From positions 1 to 64,000 of the forward strand of contig NZ_RZNZ01000008.1 of assembly GCF_008698145.1 (NCBI RefSeq): a DNA stretch of 64,000 nt. The letters run 5' to 3'. This document shows positions 1 through 8,661 of this stretch, piece after piece (position 1 is the first letter of the stretch; each line of letters opens with the position of its first letter). Source of the DNA: Bifidobacterium vespertilionis (GTDB lineage: Bacteria; Actinomycetota; Actinomycetes; Actinomycetales; Bifidobacteriaceae). The translations under genes were made by a program, and so were the position numbers. The notes below the pieces were generated by a model. It made no database searches, was not told the DNA's origin, and saw nothing but the letters and a program-made list of their open reading frames with translations.

Positions 1-108
1 TGGAGGACATGTGTGACGTGACATGCTTGCTTATCTGGGCGTTGTGTTATGGTGTGTGGCGGTCGGTGGATGTGGTGTAGGACATATAGTAGTTGATTTG
101 TAACGCCG
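1..108. other. Doubtful left-end sequence
   Basis: No gene, RNA or ordered repeat is recognisable here. It lies immediately outside an Illumina adapter relic (109-171), so it may belong to another library molecule or be low-quality contig-end sequence. Treat it as unreliable. Confidence 0.5.
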
Positions 109-171
109 CGGCGGCCGCCGAGATCTACAGCGAGGGCTTGGTCGGCAGCGTCAGGTGTGTATAAGGGACAG
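109..171 (+). other. Illumina Nextera i5 adapter relic (artefact)
   Basis: Bases 109-130 match the last 22 bases of the Illumina P5 primer with three mismatches. Exactly eight bases follow (131-138, CGAGGGCT), the length of an i5 index. Bases 139-171 then match the 33-base Nextera read-1 sequence with three mismatches, ending in the transposase mosaic end (AGGTGTGTATAAGGGACAG here, against AGATG...AGAGACAG). Most differences are A to G. The order P5, 8-base index, read-1, mosaic end is the structure of a sequencing library and not of a genome, so this is untrimmed adapter built into the assembly. Confidence 0.95.
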
Positions 172-680
172 GGCGCGCGGGGCATACGTGGAGTGTGCGT
201 AAGGTGTGACGTGGGATGCTGGCCGTGACGCGGTGTGTGGGGTGCAGCGGGGTGTGACGCGGGGTGCTGGCCGTGACGCGGTGTGTGTACTGTGATGCGG
301 TGTGTGGTGCGGCGGGGTGCGACGTGGGAGTGCAAGTCCGTGACGCGGTGTGTGGGGTGCGGGGTGCGGCGGGGTGTGACGCGGGAGTGCAAGTCCATGA
401 CGCGGGGTGCGGGGGCAACGCAGTGTGACGTGGGGTGTGACGTGGTGTGTGGGCCCGTGACATGGGGTGGACACTCCGCGTCACGCTCCTCTGAAAACCG
501 CTATTTTCCAACGTTTTTTGACAGGCGTGACTGGGTGTGTCCACGCCATGTCACACCCCATGTCACAACCCCACCCCTCGTCACACGCCGCGTCACAACC
601 CCGCTCCGCGTCGCACGCCGCGTCACAACCCGCACCCCGTGCTCACCCCGTGTCACTCCCCATGCCGTGTGCCGGCGAAC
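172..680. repeat. Degenerate GTGACGCGG repeats, inverted halves
   Basis: From about 172 to 480 the plus strand repeats units built on GTGACGCGGTGTGTGGGGTG; GAGTGCAAGTCC followed by RTGACGCGG occurs at least twice. From about 530 to 660 the complementary form (CGCGTCACA, CACGCCGCGTCACA) is repeated, so the two halves form a large imperfect inverted repeat around a short centre near 490-530. Overlapping open frames on both strands are low-complexity (Pro/Thr/His or Arg/Val/Cys), as expected from repeats and not genes. It sits directly against adapter sequence, so its assembled length is uncertain. Confidence 0.6.
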
Positions 681-716
681 GAACGAAGGAACACCCCCCG
701 CCTCCTCAATCGCAAA

Positions 717-839
717 TTCTGCCAGCAACTCCTCTCGCTTTCCTGTTTGCTGGCAGAACTTGTATCTGATAGCCCCCTACAGCCCGCTAAGCTGCAGGAT
801 CTGCCAGCAAACCGGAAAGACGAACGACTTACTGGCAGA
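717..839. repeat. TCTGCCAGCAA motif repeats
   Basis: TCTGCCAGCAA occurs at 718-728 and 800-810, its reverse complement TTGCTGGCAGA at 747-757, and a partial copy (CTGGCAGA) at 832-839. Four copies in about 120 bases with alternating orientation suggest a protein-binding array. Function unknown. Confidence 0.5.
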
Positions 840-1269
840 TTTTGCAGATCTTGCGGCTCGGTTCGATACCGGGCACCGCATTGCAACCGCATTGCAACCG
901 GACGGAAGCCGAACCCCATCAGCCCCTATATATACGGTATAGGGAAAGGGGATGGCGTGCCATTGGCGGCGGTTATGACGGCCTGCTGGGGGCCGGCTGG
1001 CGACACGCCCGGAACGGCCTCGAAGCGGTTTGAGGGTTCGCTGGACGTCGTCGCGGCCCGCGTCACTTCGCAACCGTCGGAATTTCAAGCATTGCGCCGG
1101 TCTGTGCCAGTCGAGCCCTGCGCTGTTGTCCGCTCGGCTGGACACGATGATCGCCGGATGCGATTGGACGAATTTCATATAGGGGTTGTAGAGTGACGAC
1201 TTGTGATGGTTGTGTGACGCAATCAGATGTACCCGGCGTCCCCGTCACCTTGCCAAGGAGTGATCGTTT
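840..1269. other. Intergenic region upstream of CHAP gene
   Basis: No convincing gene. CCGCATTGCAA is directly repeated at 876-886 and 887-897, and an AT-rich TATATATACGGTATAG stretch near 929-945 looks promoter-like. The segment just before 1270 carries the AAGGAG ribosome binding site of the CHAP gene. Confidence 0.4.
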
Positions 1270-2241
1270 ATGAGCCATGCAGCGCACAAGGCCCCCAAGG
1301 CCGCCGGCGCCAAGCGCACGAACGTCGCATCCGCATCCTCTCTTTTCTCTCCCGCAGTGGACGTCGCACTGGCCGCGAAACTCAACGAAGTGGCCCCCAT
1401 GAGCCGTCGTGCGCTGCGTCAGGCCGCCAAGGCCAATGCCCGTAAGAACCACATCATGGCAGGTTCCGCCCTTGCCGCGCTGTTCGGCACCGCCGCGGGC
1501 GCGCTCGCATTCGCCAACCCGATTCAGGGTGGCTCGGTCGTCGCCGAGTCCGCCCCGTCCTCCGAGGTTGCGACTGTGGAACCGAACGCCATCACCGCCA
1601 CCACCGGCGTCGCGGCCTCCCGTTCCGAGAGCCGCAAGTCGTTGGGGGTCGCCACGGACGAGACGAACGATGCGAACGCGACCAGCCAGACCTCCGACCA
1701 GGTGGTCGACGGTGACGAGGGTCAGGACTCCGGCACCGTGCTCGACGCCTCGTGGTCGCTGGGCGATGAAAGCTCGTCGCTGGACGTGTCCAAGATGTCC
1801 AAGTCGCTGGCAAGCAACCCCGTGGTCGCGGGTCTCATGGAGGCCAACGCCGCGGATTTGCCGGAGGGCTTCAACCCGAACCACGAGACGAACGACAAGG
1901 GTTCGTCCTACCCGTTCAGCCAGTGCACGTGGTGGGTGTACAACCGCCGCCATGAGCTGGGACTGCCCGTGGGCACGCACTACGGCAACGGCCATCAGTG
2001 GGCGGATTCCGCACGCGAGCTGGGCTACTGGGTGGACAACACCCCGCGCAACGTGGGCGACATCATGGTCTTCCGTCAGGGTCAGGAGGGCGCGAGCTCC
2101 CGGTACGGCCATGTGGCGATCGTCGAGGCCATCAACCCGGACGGCTCCATCACCACCTCCGAGTGCGGCGCCTCCTACCATGGCAAGCCGTTCAGCCGCA
2201 CGTTCACCAACGTGCACGACTTCCAGTACATCCACTACTGA
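1270..2241 (+). CDS. Secreted CHAP-domain cell-wall hydrolase
   Basis: 323 residues. The N-terminal 65 residues are basic and precede a hydrophobic stretch (about 62-80, GSALAALFGTAAGALAFA) that acts as signal peptide or membrane anchor. A Ser/Thr/Asp-rich linker follows, then a C-terminal CHAP domain (about 205-323) with the catalytic cysteine in the SQCTWWVYNRR motif and the catalytic histidine in YGHVAIVE. CHAP domains are amidases or endopeptidases that cut peptidoglycan, so this is probably an exported enzyme of cell separation or wall turnover. The ATG follows AAGGAG with good spacing. A second secreted hydrolase gene follows at 2397, suggesting a cell-wall remodelling pair. Confidence 0.85.
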   Translation: MSHAAHKAPKAAGAKRTNVASASSLFSPAVDVALAAKLNEVAPMSRRALRQAAKANARKNHIMAGSALAALFGTAAGALAFANPIQGGSVVAESAPSSEVATVEPNAITATTGVAASRSESRKSLGVATDETNDANATSQTSDQVVDGDEGQDSGTVLDASWSLGDESSSLDVSKMSKSLASNPVVAGLMEANAADLPEGFNPNHETNDKGSSYPFSQCTWWVYNRRHELGLPVGTHYGNGHQWADSARELGYWVDNTPRNVGDIMVFRQGQEGASSRYGHVAIVEAINPDGSITTSECGASYHGKPFSRTFTNVHDFQYIHY

Positions 2242-2396
2242 TCGTTTGTGTGGTCGTGTGATCGGTGCCGATTCCGATTGCATGGATCCGATCGCATGAT
2301 CGCACGGCGTGTCGCAAATAGTTCCAGAGTTTTCCGCAAGGTCCGCTCTTCACCGAACGTTCACTCGAAAAGCTTCCTATGCTAAGGTGTGTCACG

Positions 2397-3221
2397 ATGA
2401 TGAAGATGAATCAACGTGTGAAGGCCTCGATCGCCACCGTGATCGTCGCCGGTTCCCTGTTCTCGTTCACCGTCCCCATGGCGAATGCCGCCGAGGACGC
2501 CGGAACGGTCACCTCCGCGCGATCGTTCCCCAAGCTCAACGCCACGAAGGTGGACCTGCTGGTGGAGTCCGCCTCGGTCGCGGCCGATGATTCCACCTCC
2601 TACGGCGGTGTGGAATCCCTGAACGTTCCGCAGACCAAGTCCCAGGCGGAGATCGACGCCGAGGCCAAGGCCAAGGCCGAAGCGGAGGCCAAGGCGCAGG
2701 CCGCGGCCCAAGCGGCCAGCCGAGCTTCCTCCAGGCAGTCGCTGAACTCCAATACCAATTCCAACAATGCGTCCTCGAACTCAACGTCGAGCTCGAACAA
2801 CGGAACGAATTCCTCTTCCAACACCAACAAGGGCACTGCTTCCGGCACGTCCGGCACCTCCCAGTCCACCGGATCCACGTCCGTGTCCGGTAACACCGCT
2901 GCGCTCATCGCCTACGCACTGCAGTTCCAGGGCGTGCCCTACGTGATCGGCGGCACCACTCCCTCCGGCTGGGACTGCTCCGGCTTCACATCCTATGTGT
3001 ACGGTCACTTCGGTATCAGCCTCTCCCGCACCACCGACGGCCAGCGCGGCGCGGGCACCCGCGTCTCCGATCCGCAGCCCGGTGATCTGATGTGGAAGCC
3101 CGGCCACGTGGGCATCTACATCGGCAACGGCAAGATGGTCCACGCCACCAAGCCGGGTGACGTGACCAAGGTCGCCAGCACCAACTGGTACTCCGGCTGG
3201 GAGTACTACCGCGTGATGTAG
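2397..3221 (+). CDS. Secreted NlpC/P60 endopeptidase
   Basis: 274 residues from the ATGATG at 2397, with AAGG about ten bases upstream; two further in-frame starts lie nearby. A signal peptide (about 1-31, hydrophobic core VIVAGSLFSFTVPMANA) is followed by an Ala/Lys/Glu-rich coiled-coil stretch (about 85-105) and a Ser/Asn/Thr-rich linker typical of proteins that cross the wall. The C-terminal NlpC/P60 domain (about 160-274) has the catalytic Cys in GWDCSGFTSYV and His in PGHVGIYIG. The family cleaves D-Glu-diaminoacid bonds of peptidoglycan stems. Role in separation or wall turnover is inferred. Confidence 0.85.
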   Translation: MMKMNQRVKASIATVIVAGSLFSFTVPMANAAEDAGTVTSARSFPKLNATKVDLLVESASVAADDSTSYGGVESLNVPQTKSQAEIDAEAKAKAEAEAKAQAAAQAASRASSRQSLNSNTNSNNASSNSTSSSNNGTNSSSNTNKGTASGTSGTSQSTGSTSVSGNTAALIAYALQFQGVPYVIGGTTPSGWDCSGFTSYVYGHFGISLSRTTDGQRGAGTRVSDPQPGDLMWKPGHVGIYIGNGKMVHATKPGDVTKVASTNWYSGWEYYRVM

Positions 3222-3301
3222 TTGCGCGATCGCGGTCGAGCACATATCGCGACCACGCCAGTCAAGCCGATTCCAGACGATTCATCTTCGGCAGACAATG
3301 G

Positions 3302-3335
3302 AAACCCCGCCATGCAACCGCATGCGCGGGGTTTT
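3302..3335 (+). terminator. Rho-independent terminator
   Basis: AAACCCCGC (3302-3310) pairs with GCGGGGTTT (3326-3334), followed by a T-rich run. It ends the NlpC/P60 transcript. Confidence 0.85.
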
Positions 3336-3448
3336 CGTTTTGCACGAAATCTCCTGCGAATGTTGATGACATCCGCAATCCTCGAGGGGTATTGTAGGAA
3401 TCACAAGGACGGCGCATAGTCGCGCCGGACCAGCGTAAGGAGGTCATC

Positions 3449-4501
3449 ATGATTGACGACAAGGCCATTCTGGTTGGCGTTGACGGATCGGATGCAAGCT
3501 ACAAGGCCACTTGGTGGGCTGCCAACTACGCCAAGCACGCCGGGCTCACATTGCAGATCGTCTGCGCGTATTCGCTGCCCAGCTACGCGGCGGTTTCCTT
3601 CGATGCCACGTACACGGCCATGGGGGACGACAACGCGGCCCATTCCGACGCGCAGGAGATCCTGTCGCGCGCCAAGGCCATCGCCGACGAGCAGGGCGTT
3701 CAGGCGGCCACGCTGATCGTTACCGGCGACCCGGCTTCCGTGTTCGTGGAGCTGAGCCGCAACTACAACCTCATCGTCATCGGCAACCGCGGCAAGGGTG
3801 GCCTCGCCGAGCGCCTGCTGGGCACCACCAGCTCGTCTCTGCCGGCGTACGCGTACTGCCCGGTCGTCGTGGTGCCCTACACCGACGACGACGGCAACCT
3901 GATGCACCTCAACAACACCATCACCAAGGTGGCGGTGGGATCCGACGAGTCCAAGTGGGGTCTGAAGGCCTTGGACATCGCCGCGGCCTTCGCGGACAGC
4001 TGGGGCGCGGAGCTGGATGTGATCTCCGCCGTGCCGAAGATCGAGGGCGTCACCGGCTCCGGCAGCGACGAGGAGCATGGCGTGATGGAGTCGTACTACG
4101 ACGATCTGGACGTGCGCATCAAGCCCCTGCAGGAGGAGCACCCGAACCTCACGATCAACAAGCGACTGGTGCCCGGCTCCGCCGTGAACGCGCTGACCGA
4201 AGCCAGCCACAACCACGACGTGGTGATCGTGGGCTCCCGCGGTCGCGGCGGCTTCACCGGCCTGCTGCTCGGCTCCATCAGCCAGGGCCTGCTGCAGCAC
4301 TCCGTAAGCCCGGTCTACGTGGTCCCGCGCAAGTATGTGGAGGCCGCCGAGAAGCGTCTGGACGCCGCTCCCAGCTCGCCCGCGGACATCAAGCCCAAGG
4401 CGATCGAGGACATCACCGGCGTCGAGGAGGTGCCGGTGCCCGCAGCCGACGCCGAGGTGGCGCGGCACATCGAGTCCACCATCGACCCGCTGCACAAGTA
4501 G
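3449..4501 (+). CDS. Tandem universal stress protein (UspA family)
   Basis: 350 residues with two Usp domains in tandem (about 1-150 and 155-295). Each starts with a buried strand (ILVGVDGSDAS; KVAVGSDESK) and ends with the nucleotide-binding G-x2-G-x9-G-[ST] type loop (IGNRGKGGLAERLLGTTSSS; VGSRGRGGFTGLLLGSISQ). The last 55 residues are a Pro/Ala/Glu-rich tail. Tandem Usp proteins are common in actinobacteria and bind ATP in stress or growth arrest. The start follows a strong AAGGAGG. The gene stands alone and ends at a bidirectional terminator. Confidence 0.9.
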   Translation: MIDDKAILVGVDGSDASYKATWWAANYAKHAGLTLQIVCAYSLPSYAAVSFDATYTAMGDDNAAHSDAQEILSRAKAIADEQGVQAATLIVTGDPASVFVELSRNYNLIVIGNRGKGGLAERLLGTTSSSLPAYAYCPVVVVPYTDDDGNLMHLNNTITKVAVGSDESKWGLKALDIAAAFADSWGAELDVISAVPKIEGVTGSGSDEEHGVMESYYDDLDVRIKPLQEEHPNLTINKRLVPGSAVNALTEASHNHDVVIVGSRGRGGFTGLLLGSISQGLLQHSVSPVYVVPRKYVEAAEKRLDAAPSSPADIKPKAIEDITGVEEVPVPAADAEVARHIESTIDPLHK

Positions 4502-4554
4502 CGCGGCCAAGCGGCGCGGATCCGCTGATTTAGGCGCATATGAGCACATAAGCG

Positions 4555-4583
4555 AAAGGGCTCCCTGAAAGGGGAGCCCTTTT
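4555..4583. terminator. Bidirectional terminator
   Basis: AAAGGGCTCCC (4555-4565) pairs with GGGAGCCCTTT (4572-4582) around a 6-base loop. A-rich and T-rich flanks let it serve both the Usp gene and the converging OsmC-like gene. Confidence 0.9.
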
Positions 4584-4623
4584 ATGTGCCGCCGGATTGC
4601 CGGAACCCGACCGGCGCGGAGGA

Positions 4624-5037
4624 TCAGTGGCGGATGGTCACGTCCATGCGCACCGGGGTGACCTGCTCGTAGGTGTGCTTCACCGTGCAGCCCTTGTTGA
4701 TGTGGCGGGTGATGCGCTCCTTGAGCTTGTCCGCGTCCTCATCGGAGAGGCCGGCGTCGATCGCGTCCACGACCACCTGCTCGTTGAAGTTGATGTAGGC
4801 GTCGTTGTCCGCGTCGTAGGTGCCGTCCACCACCACGCGGGCGCCCTTGCCCTCGCCCAGCGTGTGGGAGACCGCGAACTCGCTGGACAGGGCCGCGCAT
4901 CCGGCCAGCGCGATCTTCATCAGATCGCCCGGGGTGAACACACCCGTGCCCTTACCGAACTTGATGTGCGCGCCGTCCTCGGAAAACGCATCCCAGGAAC
5001 CGTCCTTGTTCTTCTCGACCCACAGTCGCTTGCCCAT
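4624..5037 (-). CDS. OsmC/Ohr family protein
   Basis: 137 residues. The start at 5037 is chosen because AAAGGAGG lies directly upstream; an in-frame extension to 5163 reads through that site and is unlikely. The protein has the OsmC pattern: an N-terminal beta layer ([20 protein letters not shown]), then [20 protein letters not shown], where the helix-borne Cys is the first thiol of the family, and a second Cys in [12 protein letters not shown] near the C-terminus. The two cysteines are the catalytic pair of OsmC-type thiol peroxidases, which reduce organic hydroperoxides. The exact substrate cannot be told. Confidence 0.8.
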   Translation of the reverse strand: MGKRLWVEKNKDGSWDAFSEDGAHIKFGKGTGVFTPGDLMKIALAGCAALSSEFAVSHTLGEGKGARVVVDGTYDADNDAYINFNEQVVVDAIDAGLSDEDADKLKERITRHINKGCTVKHTYEQVTPVRMDVTIRH

Positions 5038-5150
5038 GTGATCCTCCTTTGGGGATTGGGGATTCGGCGCGCCGATCGCGCCAATACCACCAATGTAGCG
5101 CAGGCGCATGCCGCAGGGACGGCGTCCCGAGCCGTTTTTACACTGGGCGC

Positions 5151-6023
5151 ATGGCTTTGACACCCGAACAACTTGCGGACATCCGCACCCGCATCCCCGC
5201 CCGTCCCGTCACGGACATTCCCATGCCGTACGAGGATCTGGTGCGCAGGATCCTCACCGAGGGTACGCTCAAGTCCGACCGCACCGGCACCGGCACCATC
5301 TCCCTGTTCGGCCAGCAGATGCGCTTCAGTCTGAAGGATTCCTTCCCGCTGCTCACCACCAAGACTGTGTTCTTCAAGGGCCTCGCCTATGAGCTGCTGT
5401 GGTTCCTCAAGGGCTCGCGCAACATCCGCTGGCTGCAGGAGCACAACGTGCACATCTGGGACGAGTGGGCGGACGAGAACGGCGATCTGGGCCCGATCTA
5501 CGGCGTGCAGTGGCGCAGCTGGCCCGCGCCCACGCCGGACGATCCGAACCGCACGATCGACCAGATCGCCAACGTGCTGGATCTGATCAGGAACCACCCC
5601 GATTCGCGCCGCATGGTCGTCTCCGCATGGAACCCGGCCGAGGTGGAGCACATGGCCCTGCCGCCCTGCCACGCCCTGTTCCAGTTCTATGTGGCCGACG
5701 GGCGCCTGAGCTGCCAGCTCTACCAGCGCTCCTGCGACATGTTCCTGGGCGTGCCGTTCAACATCGCCTCCTACTCGCTGCTCACCCTCATGATGGCCCA
5801 GCAGACAGGTCTGGAGCCCGGAGAATTCGTGTGGACGGGCGGCGACTGCCACGTGTACGACAACCACATCGACCAGGTGCTCGAGCAGCTGTCCCGCGAG
5901 CCCTACCCGTACCCGCGCATCGAGATCGACAAGGCCGACTCGCTGTTCGACTACCGGTATGAGGACTTCCACATCATCGACTACAAGCACCATCCCACCA
6001 TCAAGGCGCCGGTGGCGGTCTGA
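5151..6023 (+). CDS. thyA: Thymidylate synthase
   Basis: 290 residues. ThyA methylates dUMP to dTMP with methylene-tetrahydrofolate. Visible family motifs: the phosphate-binding Arg in [10 protein letters not shown], the WFLKG motif, the catalytic Cys173 in [12 protein letters not shown], and [17 protein letters not shown], which holds the dUMP-binding Arg, Asp and Asn. The start at 5151 gives the normal family N-terminus; the upstream in-frame extension to 5049 is not ThyA-like. It is followed after about 140 bases by dihydrofolate reductase, which regenerates the dihydrofolate made by ThyA. Confidence 0.97.
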   Translation: MALTPEQLADIRTRIPARPVTDIPMPYEDLVRRILTEGTLKSDRTGTGTISLFGQQMRFSLKDSFPLLTTKTVFFKGLAYELLWFLKGSRNIRWLQEHNVHIWDEWADENGDLGPIYGVQWRSWPAPTPDDPNRTIDQIANVLDLIRNHPDSRRMVVSAWNPAEVEHMALPPCHALFQFYVADGRLSCQLYQRSCDMFLGVPFNIASYSLLTLMMAQQTGLEPGEFVWTGGDCHVYDNHIDQVLEQLSREPYPYPRIEIDKADSLFDYRYEDFHIIDYKHHPTIKAPVAV

Positions 6024-6165
6024 CGCGTCGGAGCGGGCACACGGCCTGATCGCGCCTGCTCGATCGCGCCCGATCGTGCGCCCGGTGTGTTCCGCCGGGT
6101 CGTGCGGTCGGGCGTTTCGCATACACTGGCGACCAGTTGGACAACCCTTCAAGGAGTGATCTGAA

Positions 6166-6825
6166 ATGGAGCACGACAGTAGCCGCAGCGGCTATCACGA
6201 ACCCGAGCCCGGTGAATCCGGGCTGCAGGAGATCGAGGATTGGGGCGATGACATGCCCAAGACGTTCTCGGTCAATTTGATCTGGGCGCAGGCCGAGGAT
6301 ATGGACGGCCGGGACGGCGCCATCGGGTACAAGGGCGGCATGCCTTGGCATTTGAAGGAGGATCTGCGGCACTTCCGCGATCTGACCATCTCCCATCCGG
6401 TCATCATGGGCCGTCGCACGTGGGAGTCCCTGGATGCCAAGCATCGTCCCCTGCGCAACCGCGACAACATCGTCGTCTCGCGCAACCCGCAGTTCTCCGC
6501 CCCCGGCGCCACCGTGGTCGACAGCTTCGATGACGCGCTCGATCTGGCCCGTCAGGAGGCCATTCCGGACGACGGCATCGAGCGTTCGGAGATCTGGGTG
6601 ATCGGCGGGGCGCAGCTGTTCAAGGAGGCTTTGCCGGCGGCCAACAAGGCCTATGTGACGCTGATCCGCGCCCGTGTGGAGGCCGATGCCTATGCGCCGG
6701 ACATGGCCGCGTTGGTGGACAGCGAGCTGTGGCGCATCGCCGACAAGAGCCCGTGGCTGGTGCCCGAGGATGCCGAGGACGGCATTTCGGCATACCGCTA
6801 CGTGACCTTCGAAAAGACCGTCTGA
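6166..6825 (+). CDS. folA: Dihydrofolate reductase
   Basis: 219 residues, longer than the usual 160. About 34 acidic residues precede the Rossmann-like core, which begins FSVNLIWAQAED. The core has the active-site GMPWHLKEDLRHFRDLT, the NADPH-binding MGRRTWESL, and a WVIGGAQLFKEAL motif. The first ATG is preferred because AAGGAG lies before it; the internal ATG at 6253 has no clear ribosome binding site. It reduces dihydrofolate to tetrahydrofolate and forms a functional pair with thyA just upstream. Confidence 0.95.
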   Translation: MEHDSSRSGYHEPEPGESGLQEIEDWGDDMPKTFSVNLIWAQAEDMDGRDGAIGYKGGMPWHLKEDLRHFRDLTISHPVIMGRRTWESLDAKHRPLRNRDNIVVSRNPQFSAPGATVVDSFDDALDLARQEAIPDDGIERSEIWVIGGAQLFKEALPAANKAYVTLIRARVEADAYAPDMAALVDSELWRIADKSPWLVPEDAEDGISAYRYVTFEKTV

Positions 6826-6869
6826 ACCGCCATTCCGCCCGACTTGCAAAAACCCGCACAGAGGAAGCC

Positions 6870-7397
6870 ATGACCGCCAACGCCCATCCGTACACCATCA
6901 TGACCGTCTGCACCGGCAATATCTGCCGCTCGCCCATGGGCGAGATCATCCTGCGCCACTACGTGAACGAGCGCGGGCTGGGGGACCGGATCAACGTCGA
7001 GTCCAGCGGCGTCTCCGATGAGGAGTGGAGCCATCCGATCGACCCCCGTGCCGTCCGTGTTCTCAAGGAGCGCGGCTACGGCCCGGAGATCCCCGCCGAC
7101 CATTTCGCCCACCGCATCACGCCGGACGAGATTACCCGCACGGACCTGTTCCTGCCCATGACCGCCTCGCACATGCGCGCCCTGCTGCGCGAGCTGCCCG
7201 CCGGCAAGCGCGCCGAAGTTCACCTGTACCGGTCCTTCGACCCCGACCTGCCCAAGCCCGCCCCCGGCCGCGAAAGCGACATCGATCTGGTGGATCCGTG
7301 GTACGGCGGCCGTCACGAGTTCGAGGTGGCGATCGATCAGATCGAGCACGTCGCCCCGTACATCATCGACTGGGTGGAGGAGCGGATCGGGGCGTGA
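6870..7397 (+). CDS. Low-molecular-weight protein tyrosine phosphatase
   Basis: 175 residues. The P-loop C-x5-R is Cys14 to Arg20 (VCTGNICRSPMGE), at the N-terminus as the family requires. The general acid Asp is in the late VDPWYGG motif. These enzymes dephosphorylate phosphotyrosine and related protein substrates, and in bacteria often act on tyrosine kinases or stress regulators. The start at 6870 follows GAGGAAG. The gene follows folA by 44 bases and may be co-transcribed. Confidence 0.92.
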   Translation: MTANAHPYTIMTVCTGNICRSPMGEIILRHYVNERGLGDRINVESSGVSDEEWSHPIDPRAVRVLKERGYGPEIPADHFAHRITPDEITRTDLFLPMTASHMRALLRELPAGKRAEVHLYRSFDPDLPKPAPGRESDIDLVDPWYGGRHEFEVAIDQIEHVAPYIIDWVEERIGA

Positions 7398-7484
7398 GCC
7401 TCGGCTTGGCTTGTTGCTCCGCTACTCGGCGTGTCGCCAATTTGCGTGATCAGACGCTCTTCTGTATGATCAGTTGAGTTGTCT

Positions 7485-7556
7485 GCCCCCATCGTCTAAC
7501 GGTTAGGACATCAGACTTTCACTCTGACAACGAGAGTTCGACTCTCTCTGGGGGTA
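7485..7556 (+). tRNA. tRNA-Glu (anticodon UUC)
   Basis: A full cloverleaf is readable. The acceptor arm GCCCCCA pairs with TGGGGGT (first pair G-U), the D-loop has the usual GGTTAGGA, the anticodon stem TCAGA/TCTGA holds anticodon TTC at 7518-7520, and the T arm GAGAG-TTCGACT-CTCTC closes. CCA is not encoded. It borders an accessory island and may be the integration site, though I found no second copy of its 3' end. Confidence 0.95.
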
Positions 7557-7976
7557 CTCACCGGCTCCGGGCTCCACGAGGTATCGTGGCCCGGAGCCTT
7601 TTGTTTCCAACGGTTTCAGGCCGCCAGCTTGGCCTTCAGTTGCTCGCACAGGAAACCCGGCGGTGGCCACTGCCACCAAAGATGCACCTCCGTCACTGTT
7701 CATTCCGCGCATCATCTGCTCGTACATCGACGCATCCAGCAGGGAGAGCGGGGGGACGTTGAAGAATTCCGCCACTGCGGCGATGTCCTGGATGGTCCAG
7801 GAAGTCTTGCCGGTCATCTTCGCGGACACGGCGCCCCTCTTCAGCCCCAGTGCCGCGCAAAGTGACTGCTGGGTCATCCCGCGGCCGGTCAGCTGCATGT
7901 TGACGTTCCAGATGAATACCCTCTGCAGGTAGTCGCCGAGTCCATTGGATTCGGTCGACGGTTCGATTTTTGCCAT
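7503..7976 (-). CDS. HTH (XRE-like) regulator running into tRNA
   Basis: 157 residues from the ATG at 7976, preceded by AAAGGA. A helix-turn-helix is visible at about 30-75 (GMTQQSLCAALGLKRGAVSAKMTGKTSWTIQDIAAVAEFFNVP), typical of phage-like or plasmid XRE repressors. The last 35 or so residues come from reading antisense through the tRNA-Glu terminator and most of the tRNA, so the natural C-terminus was probably replaced when the island joined the tRNA locus. It is divergent to a second HTH gene at 8097, a repressor/antirepressor-like arrangement. Confidence 0.65.
   Translation of the reverse strand: MAKIEPSTESNGLGDYLQRVFIWNVNMQLTGRGMTQQSLCAALGLKRGAVSAKMTGKTSWTIQDIAAVAEFFNVPPLSLLDASMYEQMMRGMNSDGGASLVAVATAGFPVRATEGQAGGLKPLETKGSGPRYLVEPGAGEYPQRESNSRCQSESLMS
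7563..7603 (+). terminator. Terminator of tRNA-Glu
   Basis: GGCTCCGGGC (7563-7572) pairs with GCCCGGAGCC (7589-7598), followed by TTTTGTTT. Confidence 0.9.
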
Positions 7977-8096
7977 ATCAAGTCCTTTCAGATTAGAGTT
8001 GTCCAATATCGATGGACATAATCCTACAACAATGATTTGCCGCTGTGCAAGTTTCTTGCTATATTGTCTATTGTGAATGGACTGACGGCAAAAATA

Positions 8097-8360
8097 ATGG
8101 ATTCTCCGATGCGTCGTTATATGACGGCGGCGGGTCTGAGCTGCCGAGACCTCGCGAGGGAGATGGGTACGTCCAAATCCTCGGTCGCGGGAAAGGTCAA
8201 CGGCTCGATACCGTGGCAGCAGTCCGACCTGATCTGGCTGGCCATTCACCGAAACCTGTCCCCTGGGTATGTGCTCGGCATCGACGCCTATCTCACGGAT
8301 GGCGGGTGGAAACCCGAAACGAGAATCCCCGGACCGGCTGGAACCCGGCGCGGGGATTGA
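8097..8360 (+). CDS. Small HTH protein
   Basis: 87 residues from the ATG at 8097. The sequence YMTAAGLSCRDLAREMGTSKSSVAGKVNGSIPWQQSDLIWLAIHRNLSPGYVLG is a helix-turn-helix of XRE type. No strong ribosome binding site is visible; an in-frame extension upstream to 8037 is possible. Divergent from the HTH gene at 7976 across about 120 bases holding promoter-like TTGCTATATTGT sequence. The last 25 residues look unstructured. A regulatory role in the island is likely but the target is unknown. Confidence 0.5.
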   Translation: MDSPMRRYMTAAGLSCRDLAREMGTSKSSVAGKVNGSIPWQQSDLIWLAIHRNLSPGYVLGIDAYLTDGGWKPETRIPGPAGTRRGD

Positions 8361-8446
8361 ACGGCAACAACCATGGAGCCGCGGGCGCGCATATCCGCCA
8401 AGATCAGACGCCCGTCGTTCCGATTCCCCGAAGGAGGGTCATCGCC

Positions 8447-8620
8447 ATGACCGATTCTACCAATACTGCCGGCATTCGCCGGGCATCTGTCTTCGAGCCT
8501 AATCGCCAGCGCGACGCCGTGCGGCGGACGACGCGGGGTGGCGGCAACGTCGATCTGCGCATCGCGAAGGCTCATGTGCTGTCCATGCTCGCCCACCCGT
8601 CCCGGGGCTCGCGCCGCTGA
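8447..8620 (+). CDS. Small basic hypothetical protein
   Basis: 57 residues, supported mainly by AAGGAGG (8431-8437) at good spacing before the ATG and by its place at the head of a same-strand run. It is rich in Arg and Thr (RRASVFEPNRQRDAVRRTTRGGG). No family recognised. Confidence 0.5.
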   Translation: MTDSTNTAGIRRASVFEPNRQRDAVRRTTRGGGNVDLRIAKAHVLSMLAHPSRGSRR

Positions 8621-8661
8621 GGCGCGCGTCCGCGGACCGTTTCCCCGATACCGGCCGAACC

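Noticed and set aside
283..1196. Several frames in the left repeat region
   Set aside because: Low-complexity translation of the repeats, no ribosome binding sites, and partly next to adapter sequence.
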